A stretch of DNA of 64,000 nucleotides from Onchocerca lupi (lineage: Eukaryota > Nematoda > Chromadorea > Rhabditida > Onchocercidae), in NCBI GenBank assembly GCA_028564675.1, contig JAOVVO010000126.1, positions 1 to 64,000 on the forward strand, given 5' to 3'. The notes below the pieces were generated by a model that ran no database searches, was not told the origin of the DNA, and saw only the letters and a program-made list of their open reading frames with translations. The position numbers and the translations under genes are program-made. Positions 50,901-63,190 of the stretch are shown in pieces (position 1 is the first letter of the stretch; each line of letters starts with the position of its first letter).

Positions 50901-52703
50901 CAAGAAACCTGTCAACAGAATTGCGAAGGTTGAAATTTCATTAATAATTTTTTTTTTTCTTTCATAATTTTACAATTGTCTAATTTTTCATAGTTTCATA
51001 ATTAATTTTTCATAATTTTTTTTCTTTTTCACAAACAATTTTATGAAAAAAGGATTTGATAATTTCAAATTAAAAATTTTTTCATTCAATTTTTCGCATT
51101 TTTCAATTCCTTTTCTTCTGTCACTCAGCAGTATTAATATTATAACTCAATATATCAGAATTTATTTTGTGATGCCGAATTGAGAGAGTAAACAAATGAT
51201 GGAAATATGAATAATCCAATTGAGATAAGCGCTTAATAGATAGTTTTGGGAGCATTTTGCATCACTGATGATCAGTGATCGAAAATAAACGCTCACATGC
51301 TTTGTTTTTTTTAAAAATATGCTTATTCCAGAAATGAATCCATGTGGTAGTGGAACATCGCTAACTGATGAAGCGGGAAGGCAAATTTTTTGCAGACCAA
51401 ATCGATCTGATGATTGCCCAAATGATTACTATTGTCATGAAGGGTCATCATTTTTAACAACGCAATGCTGTCCTCGACAAGGTAAGCCTCTTTTCAAAAA
51501 ATTTGTTGAGCAAGATTTAATTTTTTCTCTAGGAATTATCGAAAATTTTTTATATTTTTAAAAAAATTCGATAAATGATTTAACATAAGATGAAAAGACA
51601 CCGATTACCTAAAGAAAATGGAAATTAGGAAGGAGATGAAGAAAACAGCACATAAATAAATAAAGCAAATATGTCAAAACGAAGAATTTCAGGTCAAAAT
51701 CCCTGTGAACAAATACTAGCCATTGGATATGGCAATGAAGCGATTTCAAGATGGTTCTATGATAAAAGCCGTAAAAAGTGTATGAAATTTACTTATAGCG
51801 GTATTGGTGGCAATGAAAATAATTTCCTTTCAAGGGAAAGCTGTGAAGAATCTTGCAGAGGTGATTTCTCCCTGTGAATTAGGGCAGAAGCAAAAGTTTG
51901 TAAGATAAAATTTGGCTCGGATCGTTAATCTTTCAGAGTTAGGAGATATACTTTCAAGAAAACACAATATCTAACAAATAAAATTGTTTTAAATAAAAAA
52001 GATAATCAGAATTTGATTACGGTCAATATTGATCAAAATTGTGTCGCATTCAGGTAGCGAAGATTATTGTCCTCATGGCGATCCACTTATGGTAGCATCT
52101 GGAAAAGATCTGGCCAAGTGTGGGGTAGATGAAGCATGTCCGTTGGGATATATTTGCAATATGAATATTAAGAGAAATACCACTGCGTGCTGCCAAGTAT
52201 CTTTAATTTTCTTTGCACTTAAAAGAAAATATGGCTTTTTAGTCCAAAAATAGCAAAATTTAAGCCTTAATTTTATGCCATGAAATGATTTTAAGTTTTA
52301 TTCATTATTTAATAAATTTTTTTCAAGTTTTTCAGTTTTTATAGGATCCTGCAAATTTCTGTCTACAACCAATGGATCCAGGACGAAAATGTAAGGAATT
52401 TGAAACGCGATATGGATATGATCCAGAATTAGATGACTGCGTATATTATCAATATGGAGGTGCTTCATTTTTGATTATTAAAAAAGTTTATTTTTTGCTA
52501 ATTGTAGCAGTAATTTGCTAAGCTAAATTGGCTTGCAAAAAATTAAAATCTAGCCCCGTATTGAGATTTCAATTGCGGCCATACTTGAGATATCAGAGAT
52601 CTATTTTAAAATGATTTCGCTCAATTATGCAGGTTGTGATGGTACGTTAAATAACTTCGAAACATTGGAAAAATGTACTGAAATTTGTTGCAAAAACGAT
52701 TGA
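44976..52703 (+). CDS. Secreted protein of eight alternating lustrin-type and Kunitz domains
   Basis: Exons: 44976-45126, 45264-45650, 46020-46184, 46312-46479, 46613-46777, 47088-47255, 47545-47679, 48146-48328, 48426-48575, 48672-48796, 49194-49377, 49908-50075, 50360-50503, 50761-50928, 51332-51481, 51693-51860, 52054-52196, 52345-52459, 52633-52703. All phases close, giving a complete 1035-residue protein. A signal peptide (MSHSVWYTLLSACATVIS) and a Thr/Ser-rich mucin-like segment precede eight lustrin-type Cys domains (NPC..G.P..., C.....CP..Y.CHIG......CC), each followed by a Kunitz domain (RWYY, C..F.Y.G..GN.NNF, C...C). Most introns are phase 1 and most domains are single exons. Seven Kunitz domains lack Cys14 and Cys38; only the last (GRKCKE...GGCDG) has all six cysteines and a Lys at P1. 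Such nematode proteins are extracellular, often cuticular or moulting-linked; that role here is inference. Confidence 0.92.
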
Positions 52704-55700
52704 ACCAATGGTTGAATGTGAAATTTCAATTGATGAATTCTGCGATTTGTGACTCAGTGAATGTTGTTCCTTTTTTCAAATTATTGAAAAATAATAATAA
52801 TAGCAGTAAGAACGCAGTAAGAATGGAAATTGAAATGAAAAAAGAAATGATAAAAAAAGTACTGGCTCAAATTTAATCATAAAATTATGCCAGAATCAAA
52901 CTTCAAAATAAATCCAAATTTGAAATTTTAAAAATTGGGAGGAAAATTGCGAAAAATTTCTTTTTCACATTGCTTTTCGAAATTTTAAGGACAAATTCGT
53001 TTTGTAATTTGATTCAGTATTATCAAGAAAGTTAAGATTCACTATTCCATTTTTTCATTCTATCGAAATGTTGTAACATAGTAGTGATTTTATTCAAGTT
53101 CGCATCCTGAACCAGTTTTTACACTCAGGTCTCATTGCTCTCACAAATTAAATGGTCATTTTTGACTTGCAAATAATTTTCAAAGATATTAGAGTTACTA
53201 GAGTTTACTGATTATCAGAGTGGAACTTATTACACCAGAGATGATAGCACTGTTGTTGGTCATTTATTTGTGTAGCATTTTTTAAATGATAGTCAAATAT
53301 CTTAGTAAATAAATCTGCTTGCTTTACAATGATGGGATAAATGGAATGATTTCAAAAATTCATTCATTGTACATTCAATCAAAATTGTGTATTTCTTAAA
53401 TCCAACTGTTGTTGCATGTAAATTTTGTTGAAAAAAAGTTAATCGTTTTGATCTATTTTTGCTGCAATTAACATTGCATTAGACTTTGTATTGGCCTTCG
53501 TAAAAAGACTTAAGTGGACCTTTTATATTTAACTGCATTGTTTGTTATTCAGTTTGTTTTTACAATTGTTTTTGAAATTTTAGTTTTCACAACAGAAAAT
53601 TTTTCAGCAATGCATGTTATGTATATGTGTTTACAGGTTTCCCAGCCTACAGATGCTACCATCGATAATTCTTCATTTTTAATAAAAATTGTCAAAATTT
53701 AAAATGCTCATTTGAGTAATTTTAATATACCTTTAAATCACACTTTTATTTTCTAAAAGCATTAGTTAGATATTGTAAGAAAAACCATTTTATCTCACGT
53801 ATTATTTTACTTAACTGTGTTTCTCATTCTTCGAATTTAATATCATTAGTGGTTGTATTTCGTTTTAATAAAAATCGTTGTCCTCTAATTTTTGTAACGA
53901 AATAAAATTTTGAAATGCGAACGACTATGGCGTATTTCATGAAATAGGACAACTGTAAAGCATGATGATCAGTTACGCTCTAATAATAATACCCATTTAC
54001 CATAATGGTCTATTTATGTTCAATTTTCGAATGATACAAATTGGCTGACTAATTTTGGGTCAATCTACTTGTAGCGATACAGATAAATGGCATTAGTTTC
54101 ATCAGTTCACAAATTGAGACCACTCATATTATCAGTAAAATAAAATGCGGGAGACGTGAACTGCTAACATTTGGATGCAGGTCGCAGGAAGTGCAGCATG
54201 CCGCTTTACTTTTTCAGTTTTTTTTTTTTTTTTTTTGAAAAAATAAGTGCAGTCAGTATGTGTAAGTCGAAATGAAATCATTTCCAAGTAAATGACTAAG
54301 AAAGGCTGTACTAGAAATCATAATCCAGTCCAAGGTATTGATGACAAATTTGAGGAAAGAAAGATCGATTGAAACAAAATTGAATGCAAGTAATTAAGCA
54401 ACTTACACTGAAGGATCAATATATATAGCATCTCATTCACAAAAGTCATTTGTTTCTGTTTGACTGTCCATAAGACTTTTTTTGTATTTGAATTTGCATT
54501 AAATGCAAAATCAAAAAAGTTGAATTCTGTCATTACCCATTCATCTTGCCGATGATGAATGATATGACTGTCATCATACGACAAGTTGATAGAAAGGAAA
54601 ACTGCGGTAGAAAATGAGTGACCCCAATTTTTGGTCACCAAATAATTAACTAATATAATAATCTTTTGTGTCCATTCATTTCATTACTGTTATTTCATTT
54701 CATTGACAATAGGATGATATTTGATTCCTCACAAAATCATCTTCTCTTACAATAATTAGAAGACAAGTTATTGGTGCATGGGAAGTTAATGCAATGTTTG
54801 ACAGAAGAACTTTGCAAGCACAGATATTTCTTTTTTTTTACTTTAAACATTTTCATGCTACATGTCAACTTCGATAATGTTTAGTTAATTGACAATTTAT
54901 AGCAAATTCGTGATGAGTTCTTGGAAGACGCAAAAATGTTTTTTGAAAAGAATGCATAGTTAAATATTCATTGTTCGAATAAAGCTAAATTATGCGACAT
55001 TTTTTGTCATAAAATTTCCATTTTAATTTCGTCCAATATTCATAGATAATCCTAGTTAATTCTTGAGATTCGAAAGTTGATGATCTATTTGTCAGTTATC
55101 GACTGTATTATTATGCTTTAACAAAAAAAATCGATCTGAACAATGTTCACGACATAAAACTTATCTTTTAAGAAAAAATGATAATTAGTTGAGTAAACGA
55201 AATGAAATTAGAACAAATATTTCACAGAAGTCATTTTCCTGCAATTTTAAATTTTTCTCACATTATCTTTGCTTATGTAACATAGAACAGTGAGAATTGA
55301 TAACAAATTCGAATTGATAATCGATACTAATCGTCGCAATCAGATGAGAAATATTCGCATTTAGTAGGCTTGAAGAGAATTCGATAGTTATGGCTAATCT
55401 ATCGGTGCCAGGCTATATACAAGCCTTGTCATCCACCAATTCACCGTTTCCACTCCTTCCTACCTCCGATATCATCAATGAAATGAGAAATAATATCAAC
55501 CTGTTCCATTGGTCATTATCTCAATTCTCCTCCTATAGAACATAATCGATTATTCTTATTGATTTTTTCAGATATTTTTTGCTACTATTTTATTTATGTT
55601 CCATGAAGTTTTGAACTCTCTTCCAATTCAACGCATTTATCCATTTGGAATTTTTTGATTAGCTCTTTTTTTGATTTTATTTTAATTAAAAATTCAAATT

Positions 55701-58700
55701 GCGATAGAAATAAAATTTTGATGCCAATTTTAGTTTCATAATTGAAGATATTGAACAGACCTTAAGATGTTCTGCTTGCCCGAGGGCAAAAATGACCAGA
55801 GTTATTTGATGGATGAGTCATCGACAAACATTGAAACATCAAATCACGATAGAATACATTTTATTTCAATAAATAAATGCCAGAATTACCATCTTTCAGT
55901 TTCAAAAAGCCTCGAAATTGAATATTAAAATTAGAAATGCCTTTGCTTTCAAAAATTAATATTTTGTATGAGCAACAAGTTAAAAATGATGATATTACAG
56001 TATCAAGTAAAGAGGTAAATGAATACGCAGAAAGTTTCGGAAAAATCGATGAAATCAGAAAATTGAAGTTTTCGAAATTCCAACTATCAAATTAATCTTG
56101 CAATAAGCTTTCCAAAAGCATTCCATGCATATCTCTCATCTTTTTCGATCCCAAAGAAAACATTGCGAATGGCAAGTCAATTTTGTGATGAAAATGAAAT
56201 CAAAAAATAAATTCGCTAAATGTCTTGAAAATATCGCAAACATTCGCTATTCAAACGATCTTTTTAAAATGTTATTAACAACATAGCTGCTTTATAGTAA
56301 ACATATGCCATGAGTATTTATGAGTCAAATTGTTTTTTTTTTTTTTTTTTTTTTAAGTTGATAATTAGTAAATAAACTCGAAAATGTGCTTAAAATGCAA
56401 ATCTTTAAATTTTGGTTCTCAGCTTCTCTTCTCTTTAGTTTATCTTTCATTTTCAATTTTTTAGATTTAATTGCTCAGAAAAATCGTGAATTTGGAAGCT
56501 AGCGAATCTTTTCATAAATCTTTCTATTTAAAACGAAATATTTGTTGATTGTTAAATTTGCAATAATATTATTGTCATTCGTAAAATAACATTATAAGAG
56601 TCACAAACATCTCTGAATTAATTTTAGGTACTTTTTTTTTATCTAATTTCGAAAATACATTTCCTCAAATTAAAATATTTCATGATTTCATTAGATAAAG
56701 TTTCAAAAAGTCAGAAGATTTTGATTTCAAATCAAAATATCTGTGTGATAAGATTTCATGTACAATCGTCTATTCCTTGGTTTGGAAGTATTTCCAGTAG
56801 TGTAACAAGGAATTTAGCATTCCTTTCAAATCTTGTTTGAAAATAAAAGAAGAACTTGATACTGTTAGTTTGCTGCTTCCATTTGTAATCCCCAATTTAT
56901 TTCTATTTCTTTTCAATTTTAAACTTCGTTTAGTAATTTTTTAAAAATTTTCTCAATATTTTTAAGCTCATTTAATCATTGTCACATTAGTTGGTCTCTT
57001 ATATCCGCATTTCATTCCAACTGATAACATGTCGTAACATTATGCTGGACGAGCAATCTTTTATGTTGGTATGATTGTAAAAGTAATTCAACTTATTATA
57101 AATAAGTTTAGCCGTAATAACTTGAAAAAATATATACTTAAAGCCTTAAAAGATGCAATCAATCAGTTGATCAGCCATGTTTGGAAGAGAGCCAAGATCG
57201 AAATTCCATCATCTGTTGCAAGGCTCAATTGTATGGCCAATTTGGCATGATGCATGATCGCTTCCGAATAAAAGTGAATGATATTTTTTATCAATAAACT
57301 GTTCATGCAGGACGAAATTGCGTAGAGTGTCTATTGGTAAGCTTGGAATTCAAGCTGGAAAGTTGTATAAAATACTGGAATCGGATAAGTGTTAAAAAAG
57401 ATGGAAAAAACTTTGCGTTTTATGGATCTTTTTTTAAAATGTTTGATATCCAGAAGGTACTTATCAATTAGATATTTCAGAGTGAAAATCATTGCAGAGA
57501 TTTGTCAGCAGTGAAAAGGGAAAGAGAAATTGTTTGAATGCAGTCGTTAAAACATCAATTACTATCCAATAATGACATTAATTGGCAAACTTTCCTTTTG
57601 CTTAATTATTATCTCTGTGAACATTCGCCACAGAGAGTTATAAATTTACTTAAATTAGTGAAATTTTAGAAATTTAAAAATATCGCCAGAGGTTGAGAGA
57701 AGAAGTTTGTCACAGTCTCTCGTGAATATATATTCAAGTTCAGCTCCTACCAGCCCTTTCAAAGAAATATTTTATTGGAAAGCAAACAAATGAAATATTA
57801 TGTCCAAAAAGAGAATTTCGTGGCAAGTTTTTCTAAACTTTGAGAAGTTTGCAAAGCATTTGATTGACAGAAGTTTGAGATGAGAAGAGGAAATTTAACT
57901 TTAAATAATTCATTTCCTGCCGTTTAGAAAGGAAAATATCGTTGATTTTCAAATGAAATAAAAATTTAAAGTGTTAAAAAGTTGACACTTTAAGGCGGTC
58001 AGCGTCTTTCTTTTCTTTTTTTTTTTTTTTTTAGAGTAACTCTTTAGTGCAAAATTTCAGTTAACTTTATTTTGTTAAGTGAAAAGTTTTCAGATAAGAA
58101 AGACTGAGGTGAAGAAAATTGGAAAAATTCTAATTGTCAATTTTCAAAATGAAATTCTTTTCTGCTATAATAGAATTGATGAAAAAAGCGAATAAAATTT
58201 TTGCATTGATAAGAAATAGGCTCTTCAAAGACTTTTATTTGATATTATTATCAGTAGGATAAGTATTAATAGCCTTGAAATTTTGGATAATCTATAAAAT
58301 TAAATGCAAAGAATCAATCATTTCTTCCATTTCCATGATTCATTCTTCTCATTCTCATTTTTGACTGTTTTAAGATCGTTTCATCTTTTAGTTTTATCCA
58401 TTTCATCAGGAATCTAAAACTAAAACTTTCTATGAGAGTTGTTACGCTTTGATTCACATTTGATTATATGCCTTCTGATATCTCATGATAACAATATGAT
58501 TGTAATAATTTTTGATTCTGTTTCAAGAAAAAGGTAAATTTCCTCTTAACATGGGTCATCCTGTTAAAACTAAATGTTAAAATGCGATCTTTTTGGTAGA
58601 GAGGGGATTATTGCAGTTTGCAATATCAAATTACATAGAAGAAGCGATATTTATTGAACTTCAGGTTAGTATCCATCTGAAAATAAAACTCGAATAGAGA

Positions 58701-59500
58701 CAACAAAACGGACAGAAATTCATTCAACCGTTTCTCCAATCTCTTCTAGCCATCACAGGAATGAATTTCCATACCCATGCAAAATCTTGTTTAACTGCAA
58801 GTGTGACAGTCATTGGATCGGCAAATTATGAAAGAGATAATTTGTCAACTTCTCTCAACCATTTTCTTAGATAATCATTTGGAATGAATCCTATTGATAG
58901 CTTATTTGCATGGCATTAATCTTTAAGATCATGTTGATCAGGTCAGAATGAATATAACAAAATCAGATACTGAATATCATCGATAGCTCATTGATTGGTT
59001 AAAGTATCTCATTGAATTTATTTCTTTATTACAAATAAAGATGACTTTGAATTATTGAATTAAATCAAACTGTTCTTTTCAAATGTTCATTTCTTCATTT
59101 CATTCCTGAAATATTCACAAAAATGAAGCAACGATGAAGCATTCCATTTCAAATGCCGTCAAATGAAGGTCATTCAATGAAAGAATGAAAACCTGTATTT
59201 TTATAACGATATCTTGTTGAATATCCGGATCCCATGAAGAAAACTTGATTTTGAAAATTACAAAAGGAACAAAGAACATAAGAGTTATTGAATTTAAGTA
59301 CGCTTAGAAAGGAATATTTGTTTAATGAAATTTAAAAATGAAATCAGTAACAAGATTTCAGAAATGTGCGCATTTGGAATAATAATAATAGCACGAGTTG
59401 CGAAGTAATAATACTTTTGTTGGCTTGAATGGAGAAGTATTCACTCGTTAATGCCATATGTACATTTCAGCCTGTTTTATGAGCAAATTGAATAGGTAAA
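52704..59500. other. Large intergenic region, no gene recognised
   Basis: Nearly 7 kb separates the lustrin/Kunitz gene and the ADAM/ADAMTS gene. Only weak candidates were seen: a 51-codon ORF at 55390-55545 (listed separately) and small splice-bounded fragments near 57178-57350 and 57478-57535 that do not join into a model. Long T runs occur near 54220, 56335 and 58018. Distal regulatory sequence for either neighbour is possible but not shown. Confidence 0.45.
55390..55545 (+). other. Small ORF (51 codons) in a less AT-rich patch, doubtful
   Basis: ATG to TAA encodes MANLSVPGYIQALSSTN and on through a proline- and serine-bearing stretch, without a signal peptide or known motif. The patch around it is visibly richer in C and balanced in composition compared with the flanks, which is why it is listed. 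It may instead be a regulatory element. Confidence 0.2.
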
Positions 59501-59539
59501 TCCCATGTTCCCCTCTACGACGCATATATATTATTTGTA

Positions 59540-59600
59540 AAGTTGCGATCACAAGATGACGTCAAATCCAATCAGTCACCCTTCGGATATTTGCTTCGCA
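59540..59600. promoter_or_regulatory. CRE-like and CCAAT motifs upstream of the ADAM/ADAMTS gene
   Basis: A perfect palindromic TGACGTCA (59557-59564) is followed four bases later by CCAATCA (59568-59574), in a stretch of raised GC about 600 bp before the proposed start codon. CREB/ATF factors bind the first and NF-Y-type factors the second; use here is inferred. Confidence 0.4.
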
Positions 59601-59721
59601 TGCAATCGCCGAAATTTATTTCCCCGTCTCTCCTCAACATCGACAAGTGATATGAGGAGACATGTGTTCCATGCTTGAAGGGAAGTGTTTGATAAGTAGA
59701 GAAAGCGAAACGTGAAACTGA

Positions 59722-59997
59722 ATGAAATTATCAAGTGTTACAGGATGCGATCTTTCGCACAACTCCGAAGCTGAAGTGATCGAATGTTGTCCAGACTATA
59801 ACAGCAGCGATCATTATGATGATGATGATGATGATGATTATCAGAGCGATAACTATTATGGCGCAGCAAATCTTCTCGATCCTACTGTGACAGTCATCAA
59901 TCCTTCTGAATCACGCAAATCTACCTTTCCTGTTTCATACAAATGCTTGTTCTGTTGTTGTTACTACAATGAACCTTTGCTGTCTGAATTGAATTAA
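59722..59997 (+). other. ORF with Asp run, upstream of the metalloprotease start; doubtful
   Basis: A 91-codon ORF starts MKLSSVTGCDLSHNS and has a run of seven Asp encoded by a GAT microsatellite (59815-59838), followed by a Cys cluster (CLFCCCYY). It has balanced composition but no recognised domain and no clear connection to the next exon. It may be an upstream ORF or leader exon of the metalloprotease gene, or a separate short gene. Confidence 0.28.
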
Positions 59998-60190
59998 TCA
60001 ATGGTGAATGTATTTGCTGTCGTCAGAAATTCATGAAAATCACAAATTCTCTATTGAGAAAGAATCAGTGGATTACAGCCTACTTTGCTATTCTATTTGT
60101 GGCCTGGTCCTAAAGACTCATAATCAATGGCCTAAAATTATATTTGCTACAAGAGATCAACATTTCGAATCATATAATTATTGCTCACGA

Positions 60191-63190
60191 ATGAACGGCT
60201 TCATATGCAGCAGTGTCATCATTCTTTTAATTTTTTTTTCACTCATCAATATTGCTCAGGTAAGCGTTTTCAAGCATTTTCCCGGTATTTACCAGTTTCC
60301 TATTCTCATCCATTTCGGAGAGGCAGTAATAGTAGCAAAAGATAACTATTTGTTTCTCATCTTCACCTATGATCTGAAAGATGAATGACCCTTTTCAAAA
60401 AAATTTAATAAATGACCGATTTAATGGTTGCTCTTAAATTTTCTGAGAGCGCAAAAAAATTTCTTGAATATCACAAATAAAATATAAAAATTTTTAAATT
60501 GTTCGTGAACACCAAAAAGATCTCAGCTAAATTTGTTTTTTTTATTTGATTTTATTCATCGAACATCTTTCATTTTTACTGAATATGCAGTTAATGATTT
60601 GAAGATGTTTGAAAAACAATGAGAAATTGCTACTAATCGAATGATAGAAAAGTTGCTGCTTTACTTTATTAAAAAAAAAAAAAAAAAGGTAGAGCGAAAC
60701 AATTCAGAATTACGTCATCCAAAACTACAAATTTTAATTTAATAACTGGGCAAAAAAATTTGATGTAACATTGGTTTTTATGTTATAGCTAGAATAATGA
60801 TTCATTTAAAAAAAATTTTTAAGAATGAGTTGATCTTTCTAATGAATTCGTAAATTTGTTCATTAAAACCAAACTGCGATCGCAAAAACGGTGCACAAAG
60901 AGCGTCAATTTTCAATTTCATTCATGAAAGAAAACGAAATTTTTTCTATTGGATACTACCATTTGCAGAATTTTCATCATCACTTAACGAAACAAGAACT
61001 GCAGCAGATTTTCGCTGTATTCCATCACAGAGATGTTCCGGAATACGAGCTGATCAATGTCAATAGGAAGCAATTTAGTGATGGTACTATGCATTTATTA
61101 TTCGATGCTTGGAATCAAAAATTTCACGTTCATCTCAGGCCTAACCTTAAACTACTCAGTCCTCACTTGGTAAGTAATATTTTAAAAAGTATTTGTTACA
61201 ATTCTTACTAATTTAAACCTTCCTTTCTCTTCCCATTTTATGCTATTCTCCACTTCTCTCTTATCAATTTAATCATAGAATCGAATTAAATTGAAAAGAA
61301 AAATAGAACTTTTTCGTTGGATGGTTTTTTAATAAAAATGTCTTCATCTGCGAATTTTATTAAACAATGGCGATAGCGTATAGCAATAAAATAGCAATCA
61401 AAGAAATGTAACAGTTATTCGGTTGATATCAGTAAAACATTTTGAAGCTTCTTTGAACGTTTCCTTGTTTGACTAATGTTCAATTCAACAAATTCATTGG
61501 TTAGTGAAATAATCGTCACAAATTCAGCATTGCACAGCAACCATGCTTCTGTCTAAAATGAATTTGTTAAAATTTCACATTTAAAGCGTAGAAATTGTTC
61601 TCACCTATTGCTCTTTTGCCCTAGCTAAGAATTGAAAGTAGAACTTGTTAAGTTTGTGCTATGCCATAAAGAGATTTCGAGATAGGAAGCATTCCTCAAG
61701 ATCTCTGAGAGAAATGAAGAAGATGAGTTCAGTATTGAAGTAAAAATGAAGCCAAAAAGAGAAGTGTTTATCTTTCTTGATCAAAAATGAAGCAGAACTT
61801 TTGATGGACATAAGCACAAAGTGTATTGTAAACAATTCGTATCCTTCGCTTTGAATTCATCTGTCATACAATCCAAGATTTATCGAAACGGATGTTTGAA
61901 AAGATACGAACAAAATTAACATCACTTTTTATAAAACTAATTTTATGCATTAAGAAATTGCAAAATATTAATTAAAAAATTAGTAGAATTAGGAAATTGA
62001 AAAATGAAAAACTAATCGACAATAAATGTGATTTCTCTTTCTCATTGTATGAAGATAATACTAAAATTTTCTTGTTTTGGAAGATTCAAATTGCTTGATC
62101 TACAATTTTGAACTCTTATGAATTTAGATATTTGATTTCACTGTTAGAAAATCTGCACTGAGTGCAAAAATAAAAGAAAATTTTTTTGTCTGACATGCGA
62201 ATTAATTCAAGAGATATTTTAAAACTGGAATTTTAAAAATTTTATGAAGGGAAAGCATAGATTTTTTTGCTACATTTTAAAAAGAAAAAATCAAAATTTT
62301 GGATAAAAAAAGAGATAAATAACAGAGTGCATGAGCTATCGAAACATCTTAATGAATGCATGTTTTCTGATGGTGACTTGAATCTCTTCAAAATCATGAA
62401 ACGAGAAAATAATTCATGTTATTTCCGAAAAAATTGTTTAAAAAAATGAAAAATGCATGAATTTCAGGAAAACTTATCGCTGTCACTTATCTACACTCAC
62501 TTTTCCAAAAAAAAAGCTCAGTAACAGGAAAGATCAAGCCGAATAGTTTCTGTTCGAACATTCTATGACAATGATATATGCATTTAATTAAAGACAGTTT
62601 AATTAATCTGCGAATAAAAAATTTCTTCAACGAAATTTTTTAAAAAAAAAAAGATCAATTGTGCATATCGATTGCGGCTTTATCAAGGATGATTTCAGAT
62701 CTCAGTGATACGTGATGGCAGAAAAAGTTCGAAAAGCCGAGGATTACCGGCACATCTGAAAACAGCCTGTCATTTTCACGGGAAAGTGCTGTCACATAAT
62801 AATATTTCAGCGGCTATATCCTATTGCGATCATTTGACAGGTACCATTATCATGGACGATCATTTTCTCCTGCTACAAACAGTCCCGCGGCGAATCAGAT
62901 ACACACATCAGGTTTGCGACGCTACCTCTCTCAACAATGCTGCGACTTTTATAATTTATGCGTGGGTGAAGTGAAGCTACGTAGTTATCGTTTTTTTAGA
63001 GCATTATGAAGCATTGAAATTAATTTCTTTAAGAAATTGAAGATAAGGCTTGAAAAGTCATTTCAGGTCAAACAGCATCACATCATATACAAACGTGACG
63101 TGCATTCGCTTTCTACTTTGGAATACTTATCGAAGGCACAATTGCTGAAATTAAACGAGCGATCAGCCGAGGAAGAATTTTGTGACGTTA
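60191..63190 (+). CDS. 5' part of a secreted ADAM/ADAMTS-family metalloprotease (prodomain)
   Basis: Exons: 60191-60259, 60969-61169, 62699-62911, 63067-63190; the gene continues past the last donor (GTTA|GTAAGT), probably beyond the window. Exon 1 encodes a signal peptide (MNGFICSSVIILLIFFSLIN). The next exons give a reprolysin-type prodomain: PEYELINVNR, MHLLFDAWNQKFHVHLRPN, LKLLSPHL, then CHFHGKVLSHNNISAAISYC and the HHIIYKRDV block. These are prodomain features of ADAM and ADAMTS proteases. The catalytic HExxH domain is not in the window. Phases close at each junction (0, 0, 0, then 1). ADAMTS (GON-1-like) is my preference over ADAM because of the layout, but the distinction needs the downstream domains. 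Such enzymes remodel extracellular matrix. Confidence 0.7.

Noticed and set aside
54318..54641. 107-codon minus-strand ORF
   Set aside because: It is AT-driven, with no motif, signal peptide or splice context, and appears to be a chance ORF in intergenic DNA.
57178..57535. Small splice-bounded coding-like pieces (MFGREPRSK..., SENHCRDLSAVKRERE)
   Set aside because: The pieces do not join in a consistent frame beyond a few codons, and no family is recognised.
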